From: Bryobacterales bacterium
GTDB lineage: Bacteria > Acidobacteriota > Terriglobia > Bryobacterales > UBA6623
DNA length: 64,000 nt
Direction of reading: 5' to 3'
Assembly (NCBI GenBank): GCA_028819235.1
Contig: JAPPMC010000001.1
Span: forward strand, 62,001-126,000
Shown: piece by piece, positions 1 to 8,840 of the stretch
Layout: every line of letters begins with the position of its first letter
Position numbering within the stretch: the first letter of the stretch is position 1
The notes under the pieces: generated by a model
The model's input: the letters and a program-made list of their open reading frames with translations, nothing else
What the model was told of the DNA's origin: nothing
The model's database searches: none
Made by a program: the position numbers and the translations under genes

Positions 1-1100
1 GGGACTAGATCGACCCCCGCGACCGGGCGTGGGGAGACCTCCCCTTCCGGAATCCGCCCCGGCATCGAGATCACCAGGGGAGACCGGATCGTAGCGTCGT
101 AGGCCGCGAGCTTGTTCTGGAAACCGTGCTGGCCCCAGGCGAAGCCTTGGTCCGACGTCCAGATGACCAGCGTGTCCTGCCCTTGGCCGGACTCGTCCAA
201 TGCCCGCAGCACCCTTCCGATGCCTTCGTCTAGGGCCAGCACGCCTTGGTGGTACTGGCGCGTCCACTCCCTCAGCGTGCGGCCGCGGCGCATCGGGGTG
301 CCGTTCGGGCCGCGTTCCCACAGGCTGAAGTCGCGGGCCCAATCGGGCTTGCCCGGTCTGGGCGGGAAGATGTCCGCGGGAGTGTCGAAGTCGATGCCGG
401 GATAGGCCTGCTTGTGCCGGTCCGCGGGAGTGAACGGTCCATGAACCGCCCCGTAGCACAGCCACAGATACCAGGGCTTCGATTGGTCACGGCCCTCACC
501 CCCAATGAAGTCCACCGCCCAGTCTGTGTATTGGTCGGTCGAGTAGCGCCGGAGGACTTCGGTCCGGCCGCCGTGGTACGTGATTGGCTGGTCGTAGTAG
601 TAGTTGCCGGACGTCTCGGTGTACTTCGGGCGGTTCCAGACGATCTGGTAGTCCCAATCCCGGCCGAAGCCCGTGTCAATGCCAGTGTGCCACTTTCCGA
701 TCTGAGCGGTGAAGTAGCCATGCTTGCGGAACACACTGGGCCAGAAGGGACTCTGCTGCGGGTCGTAAGTGCTGCCCGGGTATGGGCCGACCATGCGCAT
801 TGACTGGACGCCGAATTGGTGGTGTCCCGTCAGCAGAGTGGCCCGGGACGGCATGCACCAAGTGCCGATGTAGGCGTACTCAAAGCGCACTCCCTGGGAC
901 GCGAGGCGGTCGAGATTGGGCGTCCTGACCCACGGATAGGACTCATCGTAAGCCCCCACCGTGCGGTGCGAGTGGTCGTCGGTATAGATGAACAGGATGT
1001 TCGGGCGGTCTTCTCCGGCCGTCTGCGCCACGCTTGGCACAGCGCCGACCGAGAGACCGACTGCGACCGCGATCAATAGCACGTACTTTGCTGCTCCCAT
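1..1100 (-). CDS. Secreted sulfatase (arylsulfatase family), 3' end cut by window edge
   Basis: Hydrolyses sulfate esters, probably of polysaccharides, in the periplasm or outside the cell. The ATG at 1100 opens a signal peptide (residues about 1-26, ending VAQ). It is followed by the sulfatase start PNILFIYTDDH, where the DD pair at 41-42 binds calcium. The formylglycine signature CMPSR follows, with the modified cysteine at residue 82, and then a GKWHTG block that belongs to the alkaline-phosphatase fold. The frame stays open for about 366 codons and leaves the window, so the C-terminal part is missing. The Cys-type motif needs a formylglycine-generating enzyme elsewhere in the genome. It follows the M16 peptidase gene on the same strand after a gap of about 76 bases, too far to prove an operon. 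Family sure, substrate unknown. Confidence 0.95.
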   Translation of the reverse strand, partial: MGAAKYVLLIAVAVGLSVGAVPSVAQTAGEDRPNILFIYTDDHSHRTVGAYDESYPWVRTPNLDRLASQGVRFEYAYIGTWCMPSRATLLTGHHQFGVQSMRMVGPYPGSTYDPQQSPFWPSVFRKHGYFTAQIGKWHTGIDTGFGRDWDYQIVWNRPKYTETSGNYYYDQPITYHGGRTEVLRRYSTDQYTDWAVDFIGGEGRDQSKPWYLWLCYGAVHGPFTPADRHKQAYPGIDFDTPADIFPPRPGKPDWARDFSLWERGPNGTPMRRGRTLREWTRQYHQGVLALDEGIGRVLRALDESGQGQDTLVIWTSDQGFAWGQHGFQNKLAAYDATIRSPLVISMPGRIPEGEVSPRPVAGVDLV

Positions 1101-1176
1101 ACCGACTTCCGCCTCCGAGGCTGGCACGATTGTACCCGCAAGGTAGGCCGGGCCCGGCCGGGAATCGCCTGTCTCC

Positions 1177-2052
1177 TCAGCAGGCCAGGTGATCTCGAAC
1201 GACCCGCAGGCCACGAAGGTCACCTAGAACGCATACCGCTGCACTTTCGCGCCGGAACCACTCTTGCGCGAGATCGCGCAACTGCTGCGCGGTGACACCT
1301 TCCACCGCTTCGTGGATCTCTTCGATCGGCCGGACGTGTCCGTGCAGCATGACCTGGCGCGCCAAGCTGGCCATCCGGCTCCCCATGGCCTCCAGTCCGA
1401 GCACGACGCCGCCCTTGAGCTGCTCCTTGACCCGTCGCAGCTCCGCAGCGGGCACGAGGTTGTCCTTCAGGTCCCGCAGTTCTCGGAAGGCGTGCTCAAG
1501 CACCTGAAGGACGGCTTCGCGCCCCGTGCCGGCCCCGATGGACAGGCAACCGCTGTCCGAGAACAGGGACAGGTCGGAGTAAACCGAGTATGCCAATCCT
1601 GCCTCCTCGCGGATCTTCTGGAACAGGCGAGAGCTGAAACCGCCCCCCAAGAGCGTGCTCAGCAGTGCCCCTGCGAAGCGCAGTGGGTCGCGCGCCCCGA
1701 ACGCCTCGAACGCGATGCTTACATGTACCTGCTCCAGGGACGGCTTGTCGTGGAGGACAATTCCTGGGTGGGCCTTCGGCGGATTGGCCTCTTGGACGGC
1801 GCCGTCTCTGGCCAATCCTGACAGGCGCCGCTCCGCCTCGCTGACGAGAGCGTCATGGTCGATGTTGCCGGCAGCGGCGAGCAGAATCCGAGGGGCCCGG
1901 AATGTTTCGTTGAAGAAGCTGCGCAGCCGGGATTGCCGAAAGCCGCGTATGGACTCGGAGTTTCCGATCACCGGGCGCGCCATGCCGTGCCCGCGCCAGA
2001 AGTTCTTCGCGAATACGGTCGAGAGCAGGAAGTCCGGATTGTCCTCGTCCAT
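1177..2052 (-). CDS. M16 family metallopeptidase, C-terminal part (separated by a frameshift)
   Basis: Carries the rest of the first M16 domain and the second, inactive domain of a processing-peptidase-like zinc protease. The second domain is marked by the GGGFSSRLFQKIREE block followed by GLAYSVYS, the substrate-binding arginine/tyrosine region of M16 enzymes. The reading starts at MDEDNPD, which in intact homologues lies in the middle of the protein just after the EEIKMDEDNP-type helix. The catalytic HxxEH motif is therefore not here but in the adjacent upstream frame (2055-2459). Reading across a one-base gap in the CCCC run at 2073-2076 joins both halves into one protein of normal length, about 425 residues. 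Taken alone this fragment cannot be an active peptidase. Confidence 0.8.
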   Translation of the reverse strand: MDEDNPDFLLSTVFAKNFWRGHGMARPVIGNSESIRGFRQSRLRSFFNETFRAPRILLAAAGNIDHDALVSEAERRLSGLARDGAVQEANPPKAHPGIVLHDKPSLEQVHVSIAFEAFGARDPLRFAGALLSTLLGGGFSSRLFQKIREEAGLAYSVYSDLSLFSDSGCLSIGAGTGREAVLQVLEHAFRELRDLKDNLVPAAELRRVKEQLKGGVVLGLEAMGSRMASLARQVMLHGHVRPIEEIHEAVEGVTAQQLRDLAQEWFRRESAAVCVLGDLRGLRVVRDHLAC

Positions 2053-2054
2053 CT

Positions 2055-2459
2055 TCAGCTCTTCGAGAACAACCCCTTCTCGCGCTCGATGTCGGCCTTG
2101 GCTAGGGTCGGTGTCTGAACCATGTCGGAAACGATCTCGAACGCTCGCGGCCAGTGCTCGTCCAGGACGAGGGCCGTGAAGGCGGTCATCTCCTTCGTGG
2201 TGAACGCGTCCAAGTGGCCGCCGATTCCGTCGATCTCGCAGGCAATGTCCCGAGCGGTGAATCGCTCCGTGCCCTTGAACACCATGTGCTCGGTAAAGTG
2301 CGTGATGCCGCTGTCCGCATCGGCCTCATGTCGGGAGCCAGCGTTCAGCCAAACCCCTAACGAGACGGACCGGGCCCACGGGACCGTCTCTGTGACCACC
2401 GTCAAGCCGCTGCTGAGGGAGGTCGTGCGGGCGGGTTCCAAGCGTTGTGCTGCAGCCAT
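2055..2459 (-). CDS. M16 family metallopeptidase, N-terminal part with zinc motif (frameshifted)
   Basis: N-terminal 134 residues of an M16 (YmxG/PqqL-like) zinc peptidase. The zinc-binding inverted motif HFTEH lies at residues 54-58, with Glu57 as catalytic base, and the downstream FTTKEMTAF segment belongs to the same active-site domain. After EREKG the frame runs to LFSKS and a stop. A shift of one base gives VVLEELKMDEDNPD, exactly the family sequence. The shift sits in a run of four C on the plus strand (2073-2076) where five would restore the frame. It is either a true pseudogenisation or a homopolymer base-call error; the rest of both halves shows no other damage, which favours an error or a very recent mutation. 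Confidence 0.8.
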   Translation of the reverse strand: MAAAQRLEPARTTSLSSGLTVVTETVPWARSVSLGVWLNAGSRHEADADSGITHFTEHMVFKGTERFTARDIACEIDGIGGHLDAFTTKEMTAFTALVLDEHWPRAFEIVSDMVQTPTLAKADIEREKGLFSKS

Positions 2460-2903
2460 CCCTACAATCCTATGGAATCAGGGTCCGTGCGTTCGTCAGG
2501 CTGCTGGGACCACAACGCGAAGAGCGGCCGAGCTCCGTAGCGCCTCGACGACGAAGCCGGCATTCGCGACTGCCATCACGGCTTCCGCCTCCTGAGCACG
2601 GAATAGCCCCTGGCGCGCTTACCGTCTTGCCCTTTTCCGGCGCAGCGTCCCGCTGGGCGGGCGGACAGCCGCGCAGGCGGGCAACAGCCCGTCGGGGTCC
2701 GCTCCAACAAATATGCCCGACGATTGCACTGTGCTGAGGCGCTGATCTGCTCGCGCCGGCCCCGAATGGCTTACTGGCGAGGCCGCCTGCAGGGTGGCCT
2801 TGGCGGGACCAAAGTCAACTGCATCTCGTCAGGCTCGTCCGCCGCGAAATCGCTGGAATCTGCAATGCCAGCGTAGGATGTGGACACGACCACAAACACT
2901 TGA
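2460..2903. other. Intergenic stretch without recognisable gene
   Basis: About 440 bases between the 5' end of the M16 gene and a decayed toxin-antitoxin locus. Open frames here are short and have no coding character that I recognise. It presumably contains the M16 promoter on the minus strand; no clear -35/-10 pair was seen. Confidence 0.4.
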
Positions 2904-3219
2904 GTCTCTGTCGACCGGGAGAAGCTGGCGGAGTTCTGCCGGACCAACGGGATAGCCAAGCAGTCTGTGTCCGGCTCGGCGCTATGGGTCGACTTCCGAC
3001 CCGACAGCGACATTGGCGTGCTGGTAGAGTTTCTCCCGGTCGCTTCCCGGGCTGTTCGCTTACGCAGGCATGGAGATGAGCCTGCCGTCCCCGTTTGGCG
3101 GGCGCAACGTGGATCTCGAGGTGGCGGCGGAACTGAGCCGCCATTTCCGACATTCCGTGCTTGACACGGCCGAGGTGCAGTATGTCGAAGGACAGAGCAC
3201 TGCTACTGGACATTCTTGA
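2904..3219 (+). pseudogene. MntA-like minimal nucleotidyltransferase (antitoxin of HepT), decayed
   Basis: Remnant of a MNT-domain antitoxin. The first part reads DREKLAEFCRTNGIAK, then GSALWVDFRPDSDIGVLVEF, which matches the family block GSxxRxDFxPDSDIDVLVEF with its nucleotide-binding GS and D-x-D residues. Near 3033 one extra base shifts the frame. The continuation LPGLFAYAGMEMSL, then NVDLEVAAELSRHF and VQYVEG is the C-terminal half of the same family. No start codon remains: a TGA lies directly upstream at 2901 and the first codon is GTC. Its end overlaps the HepT-like start at 3182, as in functional mntA-hepT operons, where MntA AMPylates and neutralises the HepT RNase. Confidence 0.75.
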
Positions 3220-3541
3220 TTGGGCTCGGGCAGCCATGAAGGAGGCTTCCGGTTGGACTCGGGCGGATTTCGATACCGACCGGGATTTCTTTCTCGTCTA
3301 GGTCTAGCGGGCGAAGGTTGTTGGCGAGCCGGCTAGCCGCCTCACTCCGGACACTTGCAGATGGATGCCCGAACTGCCCTAGGCTGCAGTCTCAGCGACG
3401 CGGAACCGCCTTGTTCACACATATCACGAGATGAGCAGGGACGTTGTCTGGGCTGCCATCGAGTTCGAACTCCCCAAGCTAGTCGAGTCTGTGGAGCGCT
3501 TCCTGAGGGACGGTCGGGGTCAAGCCCTCGTGGACTACTGA
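3182..3541 (+). pseudogene. HepT-like (DUF86) RNase toxin with three in-frame amber codons
   Basis: One continuous frame of 119 codons, the normal length of HepT, starts MSKDRALLLDILDWARAAM and ends LPKLVESVERFL. It is interrupted only by TAG codons at 3299, 3305 and 3380. The third replaces the tryptophan expected after ELP in the family (HPELPW). Between the stops VVGEPASRL corresponds to the family block IIGEAASRL. The catalytic R-x4-H-x-Y motif is intact as RNRLVHTY. It overlaps the MntA-like remnant upstream. The pair is inactive as written: the antitoxin is frameshifted and the toxin stopped. Genes elsewhere in the window end in TAG normally, so amber recoding is not indicated. Confidence 0.75.
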
Positions 3542-4518
3542 AGGCGCGCACTCGCGGCATTCGTGCCGCGAGCATTGGAGGGGAAGCCGGCCGAGAGTCC
3601 GCCGGATACTCCCCGATGCTGTCCGACCAATTGAGCCTCCAACGTCATATTGGGGCCCTACTCGTCTTTCGCATCACAATCGGGTTGGGCGCGGTAGCAT
3701 TCATGGTGCCCTGATGGCCAAGGCGAGGCCGCCGACTTGCCGTGGCATGGTTGGATGTCGCTGATTCGACGGTCTGGCTGGGTGGCTCATGACAGGGTGT
3801 GCCGGCATGAGGCTGTTCGATCGCATTGCCCCAGCAACGGCTGAAGGGAACGAAGATGGAGACACGTAGAGAGCCTGTGCGCAGAATGTTCGTCCTTGAT
3901 GCGAATTCCCGCTCCTCTCACAGCCTCCGTTCAGTAGCACAGTAGCCACTGCTCGCTCCTCGCCTGCAGGTTCCGCCCCGGCGCCGCCGCTCCTGCCTCC
4001 ACACCTCGCCGGAACCGCCCTCCAACCCCGCCAGACTGTCCCGTTCCACCGGCTTTGAGAGCCGATCTCCGGCTCCTTGCGACCCATCCCGGGCTATTCC
4101 GGAGCAGTAGGGCGCTCTCGAACGGTACTGTATTCGGGGTCAGCGTCACACAATGCGGATATGCCCCAGCGCACCCCCGACCTCCACTTTGCAGCCCTCG
4201 CCGGTTCGCAGCCGCTCACCCTGACGCGCACCGTCCCCCCACCTCATCCGGGAGTCCCAGGCCGGGTGCTCGGACCGCGAGCAATGTTCCTTGGGTGAAT
4301 CCGGGACATCACGGGACTCTCCGCGAATCTTCCCAACATAGCGATCGTACTCTTCGTGGTCCAGAGCACCGGGATCCATCGCAGTGGATCGCGCAATCCC
4401 CGTTCTGCACTCGGGACTGGGCAACGAACCGATCTGGACTCCCGACGTCCCGGTAGGCCTCGTAGCCGTGCTGGCGCATTCGGTAACGGAGAACGCTCCA
4501 CGCTCGCCCACATTGTCC
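3542..4518. other. Long intergenic stretch, nothing recognised
   Basis: Almost 1 kb downstream of the HepT remnant. Possible frames on both strands are low-complexity, arginine- or serine-rich readings of GC-rich DNA, with no domain that I recognise. It may be further decayed accessory DNA. No RNA gene, repeat or insertion sequence was seen. Confidence 0.4.
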
Positions 4519-5442
4519 ATGAACCGAGTCTTCCACCTCTTCCTCTTCTCCCTCTTGACCTTGGCCCTGTGCGCTCAGTCCAGCAGCGATCCGCGGAGCC
4601 GCCGTAACAAGGGAACGAATCTCAAGCCTGCAACCGTGGCCGTGTTCGCTCCCAGAGACTTCTACGGAATGCCCTATCGACTGGTCGAACCGCTTGAGAT
4701 CGAGGACGGTGTTCGCTACCCACTGATTCTGAACCTGCACGGCCGAGCCGGTATCGGGGACGACAACCTCAGCTCCCTCCGCCCCTGGTCAGCCACCTTC
4801 GCCGATCCGGAATGGCGCGCCGCGTTTCCCTGTTTCGTGGTCACGCCGCAATCTTGGTCATCCTGGGCGGCATTCAATGAACGCCCGCCGGAAATGACAC
4901 CTGAAACCATCGCACAGTTGCCGAAGATCTGGCAGCCCTTTGTTCAGGCGCGACTCTCTGACGCGTCTGAGTTGTCCACCGGCAGTCTGACCATGACATT
5001 TCTACTGCTGGATCAAATGGCGAGGGAATTCCCGATCGATACCGACCGGGTCTACGTGTTGGGACATTCCATGGGAGGCTTTGGCAGCTGGAATGCGATT
5101 TGGACGGATCCGAAACGGTTTGCCGCAGCCATTCCAAGCGCCGGCGGGCTAGCTCCATGGAAAGACCCGGCGAAGTTCAAGAACGTTCCAGTCTGGGCTT
5201 TCCATGGGACCGACGATCCGACCGTGCCATACGCTTTCAGCCAACAGATCTTTGACCGACTCGCTGAAGTCGGCGGTAACATCAAGCTGACCGCGATGGA
5301 CGGCGTTAGGCACGGCTCCGCCACCCACGCCTTCGTCTATGAAGGGGATGATCCGGAGAAAGGCTGGATAACCTCCAGTTCTAGCCAGCAATGCGACCCC
5401 ACCCCCAGGATCTGGGTCTGGCTTTTTCGGCAGAAACGATGA
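4519..5442 (+). CDS. Secreted alpha/beta hydrolase (dienelactone hydrolase / PHB-depolymerase-like esterase)
   Basis: Predicted exported esterase of 307 residues. The ATG at 4519 was chosen because it opens a signal peptide (MNRVFHLFLFSLLTLALCAQ). The frame is open further upstream but that part has no coding character. Fold landmarks are PLILNLHGRAG (oxyanion strand), the nucleophile elbow GHSMGG, the acidic residue in HGTDDPTVP, and a histidine in the GVRHGSATH region, giving a Ser-Asp-His triad. This layout matches the phospholipase/carboxylesterase-like exported hydrolases that act on polyester or acylated sugars. The cysteine in LALC could be a lipid anchor, but the lipobox is imperfect. 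It stands alone, with over 300 bases on either side. Substrate unknown. Confidence 0.8.
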   Translation: MNRVFHLFLFSLLTLALCAQSSSDPRSRRNKGTNLKPATVAVFAPRDFYGMPYRLVEPLEIEDGVRYPLILNLHGRAGIGDDNLSSLRPWSATFADPEWRAAFPCFVVTPQSWSSWAAFNERPPEMTPETIAQLPKIWQPFVQARLSDASELSTGSLTMTFLLLDQMAREFPIDTDRVYVLGHSMGGFGSWNAIWTDPKRFAAAIPSAGGLAPWKDPAKFKNVPVWAFHGTDDPTVPYAFSQQIFDRLAEVGGNIKLTAMDGVRHGSATHAFVYEGDDPEKGWITSSSSQQCDPTPRIWVWLFRQKR

Positions 5443-5765
5443 ATCGACTTCTGAGCTGGTTCAAGTTGAAGAGTATCCTGGTCGCTATGGGCGGCTGATC
5501 AGGCGTGCTTGGAGACGGAACTCTTAGGAGGGAGCCCGAACTGGCAAGACGATGATTCCAAGTACGGAATTCGACGGTGTCATCGAACCACTACTCACCC
5601 TTGGTTCGGCCTTGACAGAGACGTTGCCCGAGAGTTCTAGGGAAATCGCCGGAAATGGCGCAAGCCCAATGTAGGCGTCCAGATTGACCGTCGCGTTCGC
5701 CTCGAACCCCGTCTCGGTTACCAACTCCCGACCATGCTGCCTTAAGATATCCACCAGAAGCGGAA
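5443..5765. other. Intergenic stretch
   Basis: About 320 bases between the esterase and the amidohydrolase. A 76-codon frame on the minus strand (5524-5754) and a 40-codon ATG frame on the plus strand (from 5551) exist, but neither resembles a known family and neither has a well-placed ribosome binding site. Confidence 0.35.
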
Positions 5766-6683
5766 GTGCATCGGCGTAAGTTCATTGCCTCTGGCATCGG
5801 AGCGACCTTTGCGGCCGCCTGTTCGATACACGATCCCCAAGGTCAGGCCCCAGTTCGCGAATCGATACCCGACGTCGTAGACTTCCACCAGCACACCAAC
5901 TACAGCGGCAGGGCAGACGACGCACTGGTCGCGCACCAGCGCACGCTGGGCGTCGACCTGACCGTCCTGCTGCCGGCGGGGTCCCGCTTTGGACTGGCGG
6001 CCGATGCGACCGGGAACGACGCAGTTGTCTCCTTGGCCCGGCGGCACCCGGACCGCTTCGTCTATTTCGCGAATGAGCTCCCCGACCTACCGGAGACCCA
6101 GCAAGTACTCGAGAAATACCTCGACATGGGCGCCAAGGGCATCGGAGAGCAGAAGTTCCCGGTGGAGTGCGATTCCGAGCCGATGCAGTTGGTCTACTCT
6201 ATCGCCCGCGACTATGCCGTTCCCGTGCTGATCCACTTCCAGCACGAGGCATACAACATGGGGATCGAGCGCTTTCACCGAATGCTGGAGAAGTTCCCGG
6301 ACGTGGATTTCATAGGCCACGCCCAGACTTGGTGGGGGAACATCGACGCGAACCACGAGCAAGCCGTGATGTACCCGAAGACTCCGGTCACGCAGGGCGG
6401 GATCACGGATCGCCTGCTGTCCGACTACCCGAACATGTACGGCGATCTGTCCGCCGGCTCCGGACTCAATTCCATGCTGCGGGACGAGGAGCACGCGATC
6501 GGATTCTTGGAGCGCCACCAGGACCGCCTACTGTGGGCCAGCGACTGCAACGACAGCGTCGGCGAGGGTGACACCTGCATCGGGTCCAAGGGCTTGGCGG
6601 CCGTGCGTCGGCTGGCCCAGGCTAGGGAAGTCGCTGGCAAGATTCTCTCCGGCAACGCTCTCCGATTGCTCAATCGGGCCTGA
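5766..6683 (+). CDS. Tat-exported amidohydrolase-like TIM-barrel metallohydrolase (lipoprotein)
   Basis: Member of the amidohydrolase-2 type metal-dependent hydrolases or decarboxylases, 305 residues. The GTG start at 5766 gives MHRRKFIASGIGATFAAACS, a twin-arginine signal followed by a lipobox-like AAAC, so export and lipid anchoring are likely. Metal-binding landmarks in order are VVDFHQHTNYSG (HxH on strand 1), KGIGEQKF (strand 3-4), VLIHFQHEA (strand 5 His), FIGHAQTWWG (strand 6 His) and LLWASDCND (strand 8 Asp). The ending GNALRLL is the usual C-terminal helix. The substrate cannot be read from sequence. It is transcribed toward the following DUF4143 ATPase but separated from it by 177 bases with its own control region. 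Confidence 0.85.
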   Translation: MHRRKFIASGIGATFAAACSIHDPQGQAPVRESIPDVVDFHQHTNYSGRADDALVAHQRTLGVDLTVLLPAGSRFGLAADATGNDAVVSLARRHPDRFVYFANELPDLPETQQVLEKYLDMGAKGIGEQKFPVECDSEPMQLVYSIARDYAVPVLIHFQHEAYNMGIERFHRMLEKFPDVDFIGHAQTWWGNIDANHEQAVMYPKTPVTQGGITDRLLSDYPNMYGDLSAGSGLNSMLRDEEHAIGFLERHQDRLLWASDCNDSVGEGDTCIGSKGLAAVRRLAQAREVAGKILSGNALRLLNRA

Positions 6684-6807
6684 GTTTGCTGCCCGGACCC
6701 TTCCGCTCCGAGCATCCCGCCCATCGCGACAGGCAGTGTCGGCGGTGTGCGCGGAGCCCGGTCCTCGCCCACTGCGGGCAGTAGGCCGCTTCCTGCGGGC
6801 CGTTATC

Positions 6808-6860
6808 ATGCTAATCAAAAATATGATTTTGACTTATACTATGTCAATAGTGCTAGCGAT
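6808..6860 (+). promoter_or_regulatory. AT-rich control region with inverted repeats before the DUF4143 ATPase
   Basis: An abrupt AT-rich patch in GC-rich DNA. It holds a 5-bp inverted repeat TTGAC-N9-GTCAA (6829-6847) just upstream of the ATG at 6861, and overlapping TCAAAA/TTTTGA arms (about 6815-6832). A TATACT at 6835-6840 could serve as -10. Likely operator/promoter of the ATPase gene; the exact promoter is inferred. Confidence 0.4.
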
Positions 6861-8489
6861 ATGATAATTCGAAATTTAAGATCCGAATTGCAGCAAGCGG
6901 CCACTTGGGCACCCTCAATAACGCTTACCGGCCCTAGGCAAAGCGGAAAGACGACGCTGTGCCGGTCGACATTCCCGAATCATCCTTACCGCTCCCTCGA
7001 GGAGCCCGACCAGCGGTCCTTCGCCCAAGAGGATCCACGGGGCTTTCTGGCGCAGTTCCCACGGGGCGCACTGCTAGACGAGGTGCAGAGGGTACCCGAC
7101 CTCCTTTCGTACCTCCAGAGCACCATCGACGAGGCCCCGGTCGCCGGCAGATGGATATTGACCGGGTCTCAGAACCTCGCGCTCTTGGAGTCGGTCAGCC
7201 AGTCGCTGGCCGGCAGGACGGCTATGCACCAGCTGCTACCTCTCTCTTGGGACGAGATCCGGCGCTTCCCAGAGCCTCCCGCGGACCTTGAGGAGGCCAT
7301 TTTCAAGGGAGGCTATCCCCGAATCTTCGACCGGCAGCTAGACCCGTCCGCGTGGCTCAGCTCCTACGTCGCCACCTACGTCGAGCGGGACGTGCGGCGG
7401 ATCACCCGCGTCGGGGACTTGTCTGCGTTCCAGCGCTTTGTGGAACTGTGTGCCGGCCGCACGGCGCAGCTGCTCAAATACTCCGGCTTGGCCAGCGACT
7501 GCGGGATCTCGCAGCCAACTGCGAAAGCATGGTTCAGCATCCTGGAGGCGGGATTCATCGCCTTTCACCTGCCGGCCTTCCACGCAAAGTTCCGCAGGCG
7601 CCTAGTGAAGATGCCCAGGCTCTACTTCTACGACACGGGGTTGGCCTGTTGGTTGCTGGGAATCCGCGAGCCGGGGCAACTCCGCACCCACCCCTTGCGC
7701 GGAGCACTGTTCGAGACTTGGGTCGTCTCGGAGGTCCTCAAGCATCGGACGCATTCCAGCCAGGCTGGTGGCCTTTCGTTCTACCGGGACAGCAATGGCG
7801 TCGAAGTCGACCTCGTTGTCGACGACCGTGACGCAGTGACCCTAATCGAGGCCAAGTCAGCTGCCACTCCTAGGTCCAGGCTGCTGAATAACGCGAGGCG
7901 CGTGCGGACGGTTCTAAGCGGGGTCCGCCCTAGGCCCGAGGTCGTCTTGGTGTACGGAGGCATTGACTTTCAACGGCGCTCTGACGCAAGGATCGTGCCA
8001 TGGCGCTCGGTGCGGACGGCGACGCCACCACAAGTTTCCTGGACGGTAGAGATCTTTGCCGGGTCCGGCCCGGTCTCCGGAGCCGACGTGTCGGCAATCC
8101 TGCCCGATGGCAGGAGGGTTGCGTCCGTCACGGGACTTGACGGCCGGGCGGACCTTGACCTGCCCGACGGGCATCATCCGCTGACCGTGCTGATCGCAAA
8201 GGACGGATTCGCTGGGCATGCCGAAATGGATTGGGTCCCTGACGAGTGCGCGTTGCATGTTCACTTGGCAAGGAAGGTGGCGGGCGGCTCGCGGATCGCA
8301 CAGACATCGCGCCCCGGGATGCAGGTGGAAGTTCGCGTCAAGGGTCAGTTGATTCGCGTCGAAGCCGCAGAGGGCGAAACTGCGGCTGCGGAACTCAAGA
8401 ATGGGGAGCAGGCGCTTGGCAAGACGCTGGCACTCAGGGTGAAGAAAGTCGTGGGCGACATTGCATTGCTCGAGTACTCCACAGCATGA
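6861..8489 (+). CDS. AAA_14/DUF4143 ATPase with C-terminal carboxypeptidase-regulatory-like tail
   Basis: Cytoplasmic P-loop ATPase of 542 residues. Walker A is GPRQSGKT (24-31), Walker B ALLDEVQ (70-76), and a sensor-like TGSQN lies at 101-105. The DUF4143 part follows, with YVERDVRRI, a winged-helix-like LASDCGISQPTAKAW segment and YFYDTGLACWLLG. It ends in a nuclease-like fold, ALFETWVVSEV, VEVDLVV and LIEAKSA, resembling an E-D-ExK arrangement. Unlike standard DUF4143 proteins (about 380-420 residues), about 140 more residues follow: PVSGADVSAILPDG, then GLDGRADLDLP and AKDGFAGH, a beta-sandwich of the carboxypeptidase-regulatory type, and a last domain ending VVGDIALLEY. The ATG at 6861 is preferred because the conserved N-terminus begins there. 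Function of the family is unproven; often accessory or mobile DNA. Confidence 0.85.
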   Translation: MIIRNLRSELQQAATWAPSITLTGPRQSGKTTLCRSTFPNHPYRSLEEPDQRSFAQEDPRGFLAQFPRGALLDEVQRVPDLLSYLQSTIDEAPVAGRWILTGSQNLALLESVSQSLAGRTAMHQLLPLSWDEIRRFPEPPADLEEAIFKGGYPRIFDRQLDPSAWLSSYVATYVERDVRRITRVGDLSAFQRFVELCAGRTAQLLKYSGLASDCGISQPTAKAWFSILEAGFIAFHLPAFHAKFRRRLVKMPRLYFYDTGLACWLLGIREPGQLRTHPLRGALFETWVVSEVLKHRTHSSQAGGLSFYRDSNGVEVDLVVDDRDAVTLIEAKSAATPRSRLLNNARRVRTVLSGVRPRPEVVLVYGGIDFQRRSDARIVPWRSVRTATPPQVSWTVEIFAGSGPVSGADVSAILPDGRRVASVTGLDGRADLDLPDGHHPLTVLIAKDGFAGHAEMDWVPDECALHVHLARKVAGGSRIAQTSRPGMQVEVRVKGQLIRVEAAEGETAAAELKNGEQALGKTLALRVKKVVGDIALLEYSTA

Positions 8490-8840
8490 ATCGGGAGCGT
8501 TCGAAGTACTGACGGAGATTCACCATTGCCCGGTGCGCATTCCAGGCCTGCGCCGGCGAGCAGGGAGACGGGGCGGGACCGTCTGGGCGGGGCTTCACCG
8601 CGGAAACCTGGCGGATCGACTCCGAGGCTGTTCTCTGGCACTGGCTGTTCCGCGGCTCGGCGACGGCGTGCCTGATTCTGCCGCCACGGCACGGACTCAG
8701 GCATCGCAGCGCGCGCTCTGAGCGCTCTGGCAGGACCGACTGGAGGCCAGCGAGGGTTCGACTGCTAGGCCTGTCCGTGGAATCGCTCCCGCCCGCCTCA
8801 GAGCACTCGTAATGGGCCAGCCTTCCGCGACTGGATGACG
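8490..8840. other. Convergent intergenic stretch
   Basis: About 350 bases between the 3' ends of the DUF4143 ATPase and the ankyrin gene. It should hold terminators for both, but I see no hairpin with a T-run and no gene. Confidence 0.35.

Noticed and set aside
3299-3382. Idea that TAG is a sense codon, making HepT functional
   Set aside because: Several intact genes here end in TAG at the correct family length (ftsH, the DapA-like gene), and the partner antitoxin is also frameshifted.
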